Below are positions 55,937 to 64,000 of a stretch of 64,000 nucleotides of DNA, piece by piece. How positions within the stretch are numbered: the stretch's first letter is position 1; each line of letters begins with the position of its first letter. The translations under genes and the position numbers were made by a program. The notes below the pieces were generated by a model, which made no database searches, was not told where the DNA came from, and saw nothing but the letters and a program-made list of their open reading frames with translations. This stretch comes from Dactylorhiza incarnata (lineage: Eukaryota > Streptophyta > Magnoliopsida > Asparagales > Orchidaceae), in contig JAWHQI010000079.1 of assembly GCA_033032865.1 (NCBI GenBank), forward strand, positions 8,002,501-8,066,500. The letters run 5' to 3'.

Positions 55937-57418
55937 GAGGAAGAAGAGGAAGGGATACCAACTCCTATTCACAAGAACCTTGCTCTCAAGGCTGAGCTGT
56001 CAAGGAGAAGAAATGATGATTATGCTAATCATCATGCTAATTGTTCAGAATCAGAAGATCAAGCTGGCTGCTCATCTGACTCAGATTTCTCTGGCAGTGA
56101 TCTGTCTTCCTTCTATAAGAATTTCAGACAGCTAATTCTCAGCATGATGTGGGAGCACAACATGGCTCAACATTTAACAAACTGCAAGGATTAATCTAAA
56201 ACATAGTCTAGATATGACAGGTATCATTCTAAGCACAGTAAATAGATTATACCTAGTATTATATGCTATTGTTGTCAAAGAATAGGTCATGTAGTTGCTG
56301 CCTATCCTGAAAAGAGGATGGAATCTAGACAAGTTGAATCCAAGTCACACAAGGGCAAGAGAACAGAGAGGAGTTTCATTACTAAGAAGAAGGTGAAAAT
56401 CTTAAGTGACTCAAGCAGTTCAGACTTAGAATATGAATCTTACTTTGGGCTGACTGCCCTATCAGAATCCGAGGATGATGAAATCCAGGATGACAATGTC
56501 TCTCCTGGGAAGGTTCAAATCAGAGCTCCCCTATCTGCTTCTGATTATGAATCAGTGACATATTATTTGCATGATGATGAGGGTGAGTCTGTTGCCAACA
56601 TCACATCTTCAAGATCCTCCTATGAGGTTGAATCTGAACTGATACAACTTTAGAAAGCTTTGTGGAAAGCTTTCAAGAAAAGCAAGAAACTCCTCAAAGT
56701 TCAGACTAAGGAGTTGGATTTCTTGAGAACTACCTACTCTGAGCTCCAGGAGACAGCTAAGAAGCTGGCTGCTATGAGCAAGGAAGTGGATAGATTCAAG
56801 GAAGACACAAAGCTCAAAAATGCTGAGCTAGCCCAGAAGAACAAGGGCATTAAGGACCTTGAGGAAATGTTGTTGGCTAAAAAGAAAATTATTTCTAGCT
56901 TTTCAAAACCCAAGACTGCCCTTCCTATTATTTATATTTTTTCTGCACCATTCAGAGCTGGTGTAGGATACAATAGTGAGACAGTCAAGAGTAAAGCCTC
57001 TGAAGAGCGGCCCTATTTTAAGAAGGTGATGTTGGCATCAAACCCCTTTGACCAGGAATCTTCATATGGTCATCTGACCAATGCATGCTCAGCAAGTGGC
57101 AGTAAGCCCTCTATTCCAAATAGAAGAGTAGGCTTTGGGCTAAGTGCTTTGAAAGCACCCCATGAGGAGATTCAGATGAAGAATCCAGGTCTCTTTGTCC
57201 ATGGACCTGGAGCAACAACACTCAAAAGCAAGGGAAATGCTGCTCCTACCATGCCTGTTCCCAAGAAGGTGAACCAAAAGGTGGTGAGACCAGATCCACT
57301 TAATACTCACACCTGTGAGGTTCACCCAAGACCTGTTAGGCCAGTTGTCTTTACTCCTGCCCACCAACATTGCCATCCTACTCAGATGGTGAGGAAGAAG
57401 AGAAGATACAATAGGTAG
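55937..57418 (+). pseudogene. gag of copia element D, 3' part
   Basis: The frame continues from 44846 with RKEEEEEGIPTPIHKNLALK and a Ser-rich stretch, stopping near 56192. The knuckle region at about 56256-56300 reads CYCCQRIGHVVAAY, with tyrosine for the last cysteine. Two further frames carry KRTERSFITKKKVKILSDSSS (56350 on) and the coiled coil EVDRFKEDTKLKNAELAQKN (56770 on), ending VRKKRRYNR at 57418. This matches the gag tail of element H (29092-28547). No pol of D follows, because the Athila-type element is inserted at 57424 after GAGTG. Confidence 0.87.
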
Positions 57419-57423
57419 GAGTG

Positions 57424-58152
57424 TGATAATGCTAAATCTAGTTAGTTTAATTAGGTTATTTTTAGGATATTTACTCTTACTTTTTGCTTATTGTTGTTTA
57501 CCTAAATGCAATTTTGGTTCATTTTCCTATTTTTAGTGCTAACTTAAGTTTTCTGAATTTTCAGGTCAAAAATGCAAAATTTCCTAAGTCACGCCCTAGG
57601 TCACGCCCGTGACCTAGGGCGTGTAAGTTGCTGTTTCCAGTTAAGCTGCTGCCAACATAATTCAGAAGATCTGGTCAGACATGCCCAAAGTACATGGCCG
57701 TGACACACAAGTCACGCCCGTGACACGCAAGCCACGCCCGTGACCAGCCCGTGAACAACTCAGATTCGACCAGCTGACCACCGAATTGGTCACGCCACTG
57801 TTACACGGGCGTGCTTCCAATCACGCCCGTGACTGCCACGTCAGCCAGCCGCCAGCGCCCATGATCGCCGCCAGCGCCCATGACCCGACTAACCACCGAA
57901 ATGGTCACGCCCTCAGTCACGGGCGTGACCTAGGGTGTGACACATCAAATCGCGTCAGAATCGTGCGGCGAACCTGATCGAAGCCGCAGAATTGATTAAA
58001 CAATGTCACGCCCCTAGTCACGGGTGTGACTGAGGGCGTGACCGAGGCAAAAAAAATTCTATAAATTGAAATGACCTCCAAGCTTTCCCCATTCAGTTTT
58101 TGGAGAGAGAATTAGTGCTACTACTCTATTTTCAGTGTTTTTCATGTCATTT

Positions 58153-58184
<32 letters not shown>

Positions 58185-59111
58185 TATTTCAATGCATTTC
58201 CTTTTCTAGTTTTCATATGAATGTTGTAATGCCTTTGTAATTTCCTTTTATAGTGTATTACTAATGCTTAGTAGGCTTTCCATGCAATTGTAATCTCAGT
58301 TGAACTTTTGTTTAATAAAAATGGTATGTTTTGTTCTCTTAAAATCTTCATCATTTCTCTCTCCTACCCCTCCACCATGAGTAACTAAATCCTCATAGTA
58401 CTCGATCTTGATGATCTGAGGATGAGTTGATCAAGTTATGATCCTTTAGTCTTCTTTCACTTTCTAAAGTGTTGGGCCTTAGATTTACTCTTAATTAAAA
58501 TTTAGTGGAGCTATATTATCGATATATAATCCCCACCTTTGCTTTCATTCTTGGCTAGCCGAGAGGCCGATAGTCTGAAGTGAGCACTTAAGAGTAAAGA
58601 GAGTTACACACATTTCTCGAGAGAGAATGACGTAAATCTCCTGGATTGGAGTCAAACCCAATAGCGGGGTTCACCACTTAAAGCGAGTTTTAGGTATTCG
58701 AATACGGGATGAGAGTTCGGTCGGATTTTCCTAAACTCAGTTGGGCATATCTTCGAGAGAAGCATGTTCAAACTATAGGAACCCCCACGGTCAAGCTGCC
58801 CTTACTTTATTAAGTTTTAAGTTTGCTTTTGAATTTTGATCAACTTAGGCCGAAGTAAGTCAAGATCGAGTGCTATTTCTTAATCATCGTTTAGCCGTAC
58901 TTTTATCCAGCTTTTATTTCAACTTAGCAGACAAAACCATCCAAAAAATTATTAAGATAAAATAATAGTAATTCGTTTGAGTATAAGTAATCAACGGTTC
59001 TCGGATTTTAATACGACACTTGTGTTCCTATACTACAGTTCGATAGGTATACTTGCCTTCTCGGATTGCTAGTTCGGATTTTATTTCGTGCAAGCGGAAT
59101 TTTAATCATCA
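57424..59111 (+). repeat. 5' LTR of the Athila-type element (1688 bp)
   Basis: The LTR begins TGATAATGC and ends AATCATCA. GTCACG..CGTGAC words fill 57590-58043, including a hairpin with 16-base arms and a 2-base loop (57590-57623) and two larger imperfect ones at about 57903-57940 and 58003-58041. A TATA-like tctataaattg lies at about 58057-58068, followed by a CT microsatellite (about 58157-58184). Candidate poly(A) signal aataaa is near 58313. Confidence 0.9.
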
Positions 59112-59117
59112 AGTTTT

Positions 59118-59135
59118 TGGCGCCGTTGCCGGGGA
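59118..59135 (+). other. Primer binding site, tRNA-Asp
   Basis: TGGCGCCGTTGCCGGGGA is perfectly complementary to the 3' end of plant tRNA-Asp including CCA, 6 bases after the LTR end. Confidence 0.92.
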
Positions 59136-59288
59136 CTCGCATTTTGTTGATATTTTGAAAGAACGAATCTATTACTTTTATCACCTCTTTTTTCTCTCCT
59201 CTTTCTTGAAAAACAAAATTAATTCAAAAAAAAAGAGAGACCTTTTTCGAATTTCTCAATCTTATTTTCCCTTCTCTCTTTCTAGTTT

Positions 59289-62200
59289 ATGACCCGAGCG
59301 AATCCGTCAGAACTTGTAGACTTGGACCAAGAACTTGAGCGTACTCTTCGGAGAAAATCGCAAGTTCAAGATCCTACATTCCAAGAACTGGCTGAGGATT
59401 CGGAGTCGGTTGTTAATATGGGCGAACCTAACCAAAATGAAGTCCCCAACATGGTTGCGGCCCCTGAATGGACTATGACCCATTATGCAAGGCCTAACCT
59501 GGAAGGGACGGAAACTAGTATAGTCTGCCCTGCCATAAATAATAATAATTTCGAACTAAAGCCAAGCATAATTCACATGGTGCAGCAATACGTGCAGTTC
59601 GACGGATTACAAGATGAAGATCCGAATGCACATATTGCTAGCTTCCTTGAAATCTGTGACACCTTCAAAATAAATGGTGTTACGGATGATGCAATTAGGC
59701 TAAGACTCTTCCCATTTTCTTTAAGAACAAAGGCTAAGCAGTGGTTGTCAACTCTACCTAGAGGTTCTATCACCACTTGGGCCCAGTTAACTGAAAAATT
59801 TCTAACTAAGTATTTTCCACCTGCGAAAACTGCTAAGCTTAGAAATGATATTTCTTCTTTTTGCCAAAGAGATTCTGAAACGCTATATGATACCTGGGAA
59901 AGGTATAAAGAATTCTTAAGATGTTGCCCTCATCACGCTCTGCCTATATGGTTACAAGTGCAGACATTTTATAACGGGCTAAATCAACATACTAAGCAAA
60001 TGATAGACGCCGCTTCCGGTGGTACCTTAAATAACAAAACCCCGGAAGCCGCTCTTGAACTATTTGAGGATATGGCCATGAACACCTATCAGTGGAATGT
60101 GCCAAGATCCCGCCCAAACAAACCTGCAGGTATGTACGAAGTGGATAACGTCTCCCAGCTGGCACTACAAGTGGAAATGCTTAGCAAAAAGATATCTGAA
60201 ATGAATGCTCCTTTCGCACCTCAGGTTTGGGAATTCGCAAAAGCCACCTCCGAACAAGCTGATTTCGTAGGCAATAGAAATGCTTATAATAATTATTCTG
60301 CTTCTAATTTTCATGCACCTGGTTTTCAGTTACCGAATAATTATAATCCTGCGCTGCGTAATCACCCGAACTTTTCTTGGAGTAATCCAGCAAACACAAC
60401 TCGCCCGCCTCTACAAAATGAATTTACACCACCTCCACCCCCTATTAACTTTCAAAAACCTCCATCTTTGGAGGAGATGTTTTCAAAATATATAAGTACG
60501 AACGAAGCAACCGTCCGGAACTTAGCCGGATCCGTTAAAAATCTAGAAAACCAAATCGGGCAGCTCGCCAAAATAATATCCGAGCGACCGCCCGGGACAC
60601 TTCCCGCTAACACCGAGCCCAACCCGAAAGAGCAAGCGAAAGCTGTAACTCTTCGGAGTGGAAAGCAAGTATCCGGTCCGGTTAGCGAAGAGCCCGAGGC
60701 AAGATCCGCCCCTATTTTAAAAACACCACTCACTCAAACAGATTTTATCACTCCACCTCATATTTTCAAAAACAACCCCGCCCCGCCTTATCCATCTCAA
60801 CTCAACAAGGAAAAATTAGATGATCAATATCATCGCTTCCTGGAAATGTTTAAGCAAATACACATCAATTTGCCCTTCCATGAAGCGATATCACAAATGC
60901 CCAAGTACGCTAAGTACCTGAAGGATCTTCTAACTAATAAGAAAAAGCTAGAAAATCTATCGCACGTAACTTTAAATGCTGAGTGTTCTGCCGTCCTAAC
61001 AAATAAATTACCGAAAAAGGCTAACGATCCGGGTAGTTTTTCTATCCCGTGCCTCTTTGGTGATCTATTTGTAAAGAACGCGTTGGCCGACTTAGGAGCA
61101 AGCATCAACTTAATGTCATTCTCCTTGTTTAAAAAGTTAGGAGTGGGCACCCTTAGCCCCACACGTATGAGTATACAACTAGCAGATAGGACGATAAAAT
61201 ATCCGCTGGGAATTGTGGAGGACGTGCTCGTAAAAGTAGACAAATTCATCTTCCCGGTGGATTTTGTCATTTTGGACATTGAAGAGGATGTCGAGGTTCC
61301 CCTAATCCTTGGCCGCCCCTTCCTTGCCACCTCCAGTGCTATCATTGATGTGAGTAATGGTAAGCTATTCCTCCGAGTTGGAGATGATGAAGTAACCTTC
61401 TCCATAACACCCTCTATGAAAAATACCCTAGAAAATGACGATTCGTGTTTTTTCTTAGATGTGTTAAGTGAAGACCCTTCTTTTTGTATTTCTGAAAATG
61501 GTTCTTCTTCTTTTTGTTCATCTTCAAACACCTCCACTGAAATATTACAAGAAATGAAAATGGCCATTGCTCCCGCCCCCTCAAATTTTCAAATTAAATC
61601 AAAAATTTTTGAAGAAATTACTTTTGAAAAAGAAAAGTCTTTCAAATCTTCATACGAGGAACCTCCCACTTTAGAACTTAAAGAACTACCCAATCATTTA
61701 AAATATGAATTTTTAGAAAAAGACTCTAAGTTACCAGTAATAGTGTCAGCCCATTTAAGTGGATCTGAAAATGCCAAATTGCTAAAAGTTTTACAAAAAC
61801 ACCGCCAAGCAATTGCTTGGCAGATTTCTGATATTAAGGGCATAAGTCCATCTTTCTGCATGCACAAAATTCTAATGGAAGATAATTCACAAAATTCTAT
61901 TCAACCTCAACGCCGATTAAACCCAAACATGAAAGAAGTATTAAAGGGTGAGGTCGTGAAATTATTAGACGCAAGAATTATCTATCCAATTTCAGATAGA
62001 AAATGGGTAAGCCCCGTTCAAGTAGTTCCTAAAAAGGGAGGTATCACGGTAGTGTTAAATGATAATAATGACTTAATCCCAACACGGACGGTGACTGGGT
62101 GGCGTATGTGTATTGATTATCGCAAATTGAACGACGCCACCCGCAAGGACCATTTCCCCTTGCCATTTATCGATCAAATCTTAGAACGATTATCCGGCCA

Positions 62201-63416
62201 TAGCTTTTATTGTTTTCTCGATGGTCTCTCGGGCTACTTCCAAATTCCCATCTCGCCCGAGGACCAGGAGAAAACGACGTTTACTTGTCCTTTCGGCACC
62301 TTCGCCTATCGAAGAATGTCGTTTGGCTTATGTAATGCGCCGACAACATTTCAACGGTGTATGTTGGCTATTTTCGACAAGTACGTAGAAAGTATTATGG
62401 AGGTATTTATGGACGACTTTTCCATGTTTGGTGATTCCTTCGATTTTTGTTTAGAAAATTTAGAAAAAGTGTTAGAACGGTGTGAGGAGACCAATCTCGC
62501 CCTGAACTGGGAAAAATGTCATTTCATGGTACGGGAGGGATTGGTTTTAGGTCATAAGATATCAGCAAGAGGAATTGAGGTCGATGAAGCAAAAATAGAA
62601 GTGATCGAAAAACTGCCACCGCCAACCAACGTTAAGGCCATAAGAAGCTTTCTAGGACATGTCGGTTTTTACCGGCGGTTTATAAAAGATTTTTCAAAAA
62701 TTACCAAACCACTCACTCATCTTTTAGAAAAATACACTCCATTTATTTTTGATGATACATGCTTATCTGCTTTTCAATTAATCAAAAATAAGCTAATAAA
62801 TGCGCCAATTATGATAGCTCCAATCTGGGACCTTCCATTCGAAATCATGTGCGATGCAAGTAGCTTTGCGGTGGGAGCCGTTTTAGGACAACGTATATCT
62901 AAAAACTTCCACCCTATTTTCTACGCAAGTAAAACACTTACATCCGCGCAAGCGAACTATACCACAACGGAGAAAGAATTATTAGCAGTTATTTTTGCAT
63001 TCGACAAATTTCGACCTTATATTACGCTTTCAAAAATTATTGTTTTTACGGACCACTCGACCCTCAAATATTTACTTTCTAAACCGGATGCCAAACCACG
63101 CTTACTTCGTTGGGTCTTACTCCTCCAGGAGTTCGACTTGGAAATCCGAGATAAAAAGGGGGCTGAGAATTTGGCCGCGGACCATCTTTCACGATTAGAT
63201 AACCCATTTATTGAAGATTTAAATGAACAAACTTTTAATGATTATTTTCCCGACGAGAAGTTATTATCAATCAACACTACTCCTTCTCCTTGGTTTGCAA
63301 ACTTCGCCAACTACTTAGTAGCTCGAGTCCACCCAAAAGAATTTTCCTATCAGCAAAAGAAGAAATTCTTCTCTGACCTGAAGAATTATTTTTGGGAGGA
63401 CCCGTATCTGTTTTGA
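59289..63416 (+). CDS. Athila-lineage Gag-Pol (gag, protease, RT, RNase H)
   Basis: One frame of 1375 codons starts at ATG 59289 (MTRANPSELVDLDQ). The retrotransposon Gag domain spans about residues 85-275 (FELKPSIIHMVQQ, FLEICDTFKINGV, SITTWAQLTEKFL). A Pro/Asn-rich linker follows; I see no CCHC knuckle. The aspartic protease has the active-site variant DLGAS near residue 600 and IILGRPFL-like LILGRPFLAT near 672. RT has CIDYRKLND (about 940), DGLSGYFQIPI, the FGLCNAPTTFQRCM block and the catalytic FMDDF (about 1039). RNase H begins IMCDASSFAVGAVLGQ (about 1186) and continues to HLSRLDN. The frame ends at TGA 63414-63416 in DPYLF-stop-VCADQ, between RNase H and integrase, where the family is normally open. 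Confidence 0.93.
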   Translation: MTRANPSELVDLDQELERTLRRKSQVQDPTFQELAEDSESVVNMGEPNQNEVPNMVAAPEWTMTHYARPNLEGTETSIVCPAINNNNFELKPSIIHMVQQYVQFDGLQDEDPNAHIASFLEICDTFKINGVTDDAIRLRLFPFSLRTKAKQWLSTLPRGSITTWAQLTEKFLTKYFPPAKTAKLRNDISSFCQRDSETLYDTWERYKEFLRCCPHHALPIWLQVQTFYNGLNQHTKQMIDAASGGTLNNKTPEAALELFEDMAMNTYQWNVPRSRPNKPAGMYEVDNVSQLALQVEMLSKKISEMNAPFAPQVWEFAKATSEQADFVGNRNAYNNYSASNFHAPGFQLPNNYNPALRNHPNFSWSNPANTTRPPLQNEFTPPPPPINFQKPPSLEEMFSKYISTNEATVRNLAGSVKNLENQIGQLAKIISERPPGTLPANTEPNPKEQAKAVTLRSGKQVSGPVSEEPEARSAPILKTPLTQTDFITPPHIFKNNPAPPYPSQLNKEKLDDQYHRFLEMFKQIHINLPFHEAISQMPKYAKYLKDLLTNKKKLENLSHVTLNAECSAVLTNKLPKKANDPGSFSIPCLFGDLFVKNALADLGASINLMSFSLFKKLGVGTLSPTRMSIQLADRTIKYPLGIVEDVLVKVDKFIFPVDFVILDIEEDVEVPLILGRPFLATSSAIIDVSNGKLFLRVGDDEVTFSITPSMKNTLENDDSCFFLDVLSEDPSFCISENGSSSFCSSSNTSTEILQEMKMAIAPAPSNFQIKSKIFEEITFEKEKSFKSSYEEPPTLELKELPNHLKYEFLEKDSKLPVIVSAHLSGSENAKLLKVLQKHRQAIAWQISDIKGISPSFCMHKILMEDNSQNSIQPQRRLNPNMKEVLKGEVVKLLDARIIYPISDRKWVSPVQVVPKKGGITVVLNDNNDLIPTRTVTGWRMCIDYRKLNDATRKDHFPLPFIDQILERLSGHSFYCFLDGLSGYFQIPISPEDQEKTTFTCPFGTFAYRRMSFGLCNAPTTFQRCMLAIFDKYVESIMEVFMDDFSMFGDSFDFCLENLEKVLERCEETNLALNWEKCHFMVREGLVLGHKISARGIEVDEAKIEVIEKLPPPTNVKAIRSFLGHVGFYRRFIKDFSKITKPLTHLLEKYTPFIFDDTCLSAFQLIKNKLINAPIMIAPIWDLPFEIMCDASSFAVGAVLGQRISKNFHPIFYASKTLTSAQANYTTTEKELLAVIFAFDKFRPYITLSKIIVFTDHSTLKYLLSKPDAKPRLLRWVLLLQEFDLEIRDKKGAENLAADHLSRLDNPFIEDLNEQTFNDYFPDEKLLSINTTPSPWFANFANYLVARVHPKEFSYQQKKKFFSDLKNYFWEDPYLF

Positions 63417-64000
63417 GTTTGTGCAGACCAAGTAGTAAGGAGATGTGTTTCTTTCGAAGAAGGACAAAATATTTTCAAACACTTACACGAAGGACCGACT
63501 GGTGGGCACTATCAAGCCAATCGGACCGCTCACAAAGTACTTAGTGCAGGCTTTTATTGGCCTAGCCTTTTTAAAGATGCCCAATCGTTTGTGAGACGGT
63601 GCGATAGCTGCGAACGGACCGGAAATATCTCAAATAAAAATGAAATGTTGCAAAATTATTTCCTCGAGTGCGAAGTTTTCGACCTTTGGGGAATTGATTT
63701 TGTAGGTCCTCTTCCTTCTAGCCATGGTAATAAATACATTTTAGTTGCGGTAGACTACGTGTCTCGATGGGCAGAGGCCCAAGCTCTTCCTACTAATGAC
63801 TCCCGAGTCGTTATTATTTTCTTAAAAAAATTATTTTCTCGATTCGGTACTCCTAGGGCCATCGTTAGCGATAGGGGTTCGCACTTTTGTAACGCACAAT
63901 TTGCAAAAACACTTTTAAAATATGGCGTTACACATAAGCTTTCAACTGCTTACCACCCCCAAACTAACGGCCAGGTCGAGGTAGTGAATAGAGAAATCAA
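63417..64000 (+). pseudogene. Integrase of the Athila-type element, after an in-frame stop
   Basis: Same frame as gag-pol, directly after the TGA. It begins [12 protein letters not shown] and carries the zinc-binding HHCC region ([11 protein letters not shown], then CDSC). The DDE core shows [26 protein letters not shown] (first D region), [11 protein letters not shown] (second D) and [10 protein letters not shown] (approach to the E). It runs off the window. It is untranslated unless the stop is read through. Confidence 0.9.

Larger units (their letters stand above)
57424..64000 (+). mobile_element. Athila-type Ty3/gypsy element, 5' end to integrase, cut by window edge
   Basis: 5' LTR (57424-59111), tRNA-Asp primer site and gag-pol are in the order of Ty3/gypsy elements (gag, protease, RT, RNase H, integrase). 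The Gag and the DLGAS protease are of the Athila lineage by resemblance. The integrase and 3' half run beyond the window. It is inserted just after the gag tail of element D. Confidence 0.93.

Noticed and set aside
60830..61567. 245-codon minus-strand frame opposite Athila gag-pol
   Set aside because: Lies entirely opposite the protease region of a well supported ORF, with no domain or promoter of its own.
1..64000. Host protein-coding gene or endogenous pararetrovirus
   Set aside because: Every open frame with recognisable motifs belongs to a retrotransposon or DNA transposon; no movement-protein, coat-protein or host-gene motif was seen.

Overview
The window is repeat-rich intergenic DNA from a flowering plant, probably a eudicot with a large genome. 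Nearly every base I can assign belongs to a transposable element. I see no host gene, rRNA, tRNA or CRISPR array. The evidence is copia-type primer sites (TGGTATCAGAG, initiator-tRNA-Met type), Athila/Tat-type primer sites (TGGCGCCGTTGCCGGGGA, complementary to plant tRNA-Asp), copia gag-pol domains, an Athila-lineage Gag-Pol, a PIF/Harbinger transposase and an hAT transposase.

Layout. 1-2154: Athila-type LTR on the minus strand, inserted in the 5' LTR of copia element A. 2155-22843: element A (plus; gag, no pol, one extra ORF, 3' LTR 20840-22843). A is split by a PIF/Harbinger transposon (4030-17670, TSD TTA). That transposon is split by a pol-less LTR element (5932-15532, two 1779-bp LTRs), which is itself split by a 2773-bp solo LTR (8169-10941, TSD ACTAC), giving a four-level nest. 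22844-23028: unassigned. 23029-32432: copia element H (minus, gag-pol, decayed), inserted beside or in copia fragment G (minus, 32433 to about 33890). About 34400-43340: decayed copia element E (plus), carrying a 438-bp TRIM (36420-36857, TSD ATCTT) and an hAT element (38467-42140, TSD GTCAAGAG). About 43906-57418: copia element D (plus, gag only), split by young copia element C (44847-55931, minus, TSD GGAAG). 57424 to the end: Athila-type element (plus) with its 5' LTR, primer site, a 1375-codon gag-pol ORF and, after one stop codon, an integrase running off the window.

How the parts work together. H, C and the right-hand Athila element carry the retrotransposition enzymes. A and the 5932-15532 element keep the cis signals (LTRs, primer site, purine tract) but lack pol, so they could only move by borrowing enzymes. 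The 5932-15532 element shares its primer site and LTR end with the Athila element.

The most interesting signals are non-coding or antisense. (1) A tandem array of five stem-loops in the leader of element A has a near-constant 10-base loop and compensated stem changes. (2) A U5 hairpin with a C-rich loop has different but paired stems in four copia groups. (3) Element C carries an antisense gene with its own TATA box, a probable 5'-UTR intron and a double-palindrome module placed against the TATA box. (4) Family-specific arrays of CpG-bearing palindromic words lie on the upstream side of the putative TATA box in five unrelated LTR families. All statements come from reading the sequence; no database search was run.
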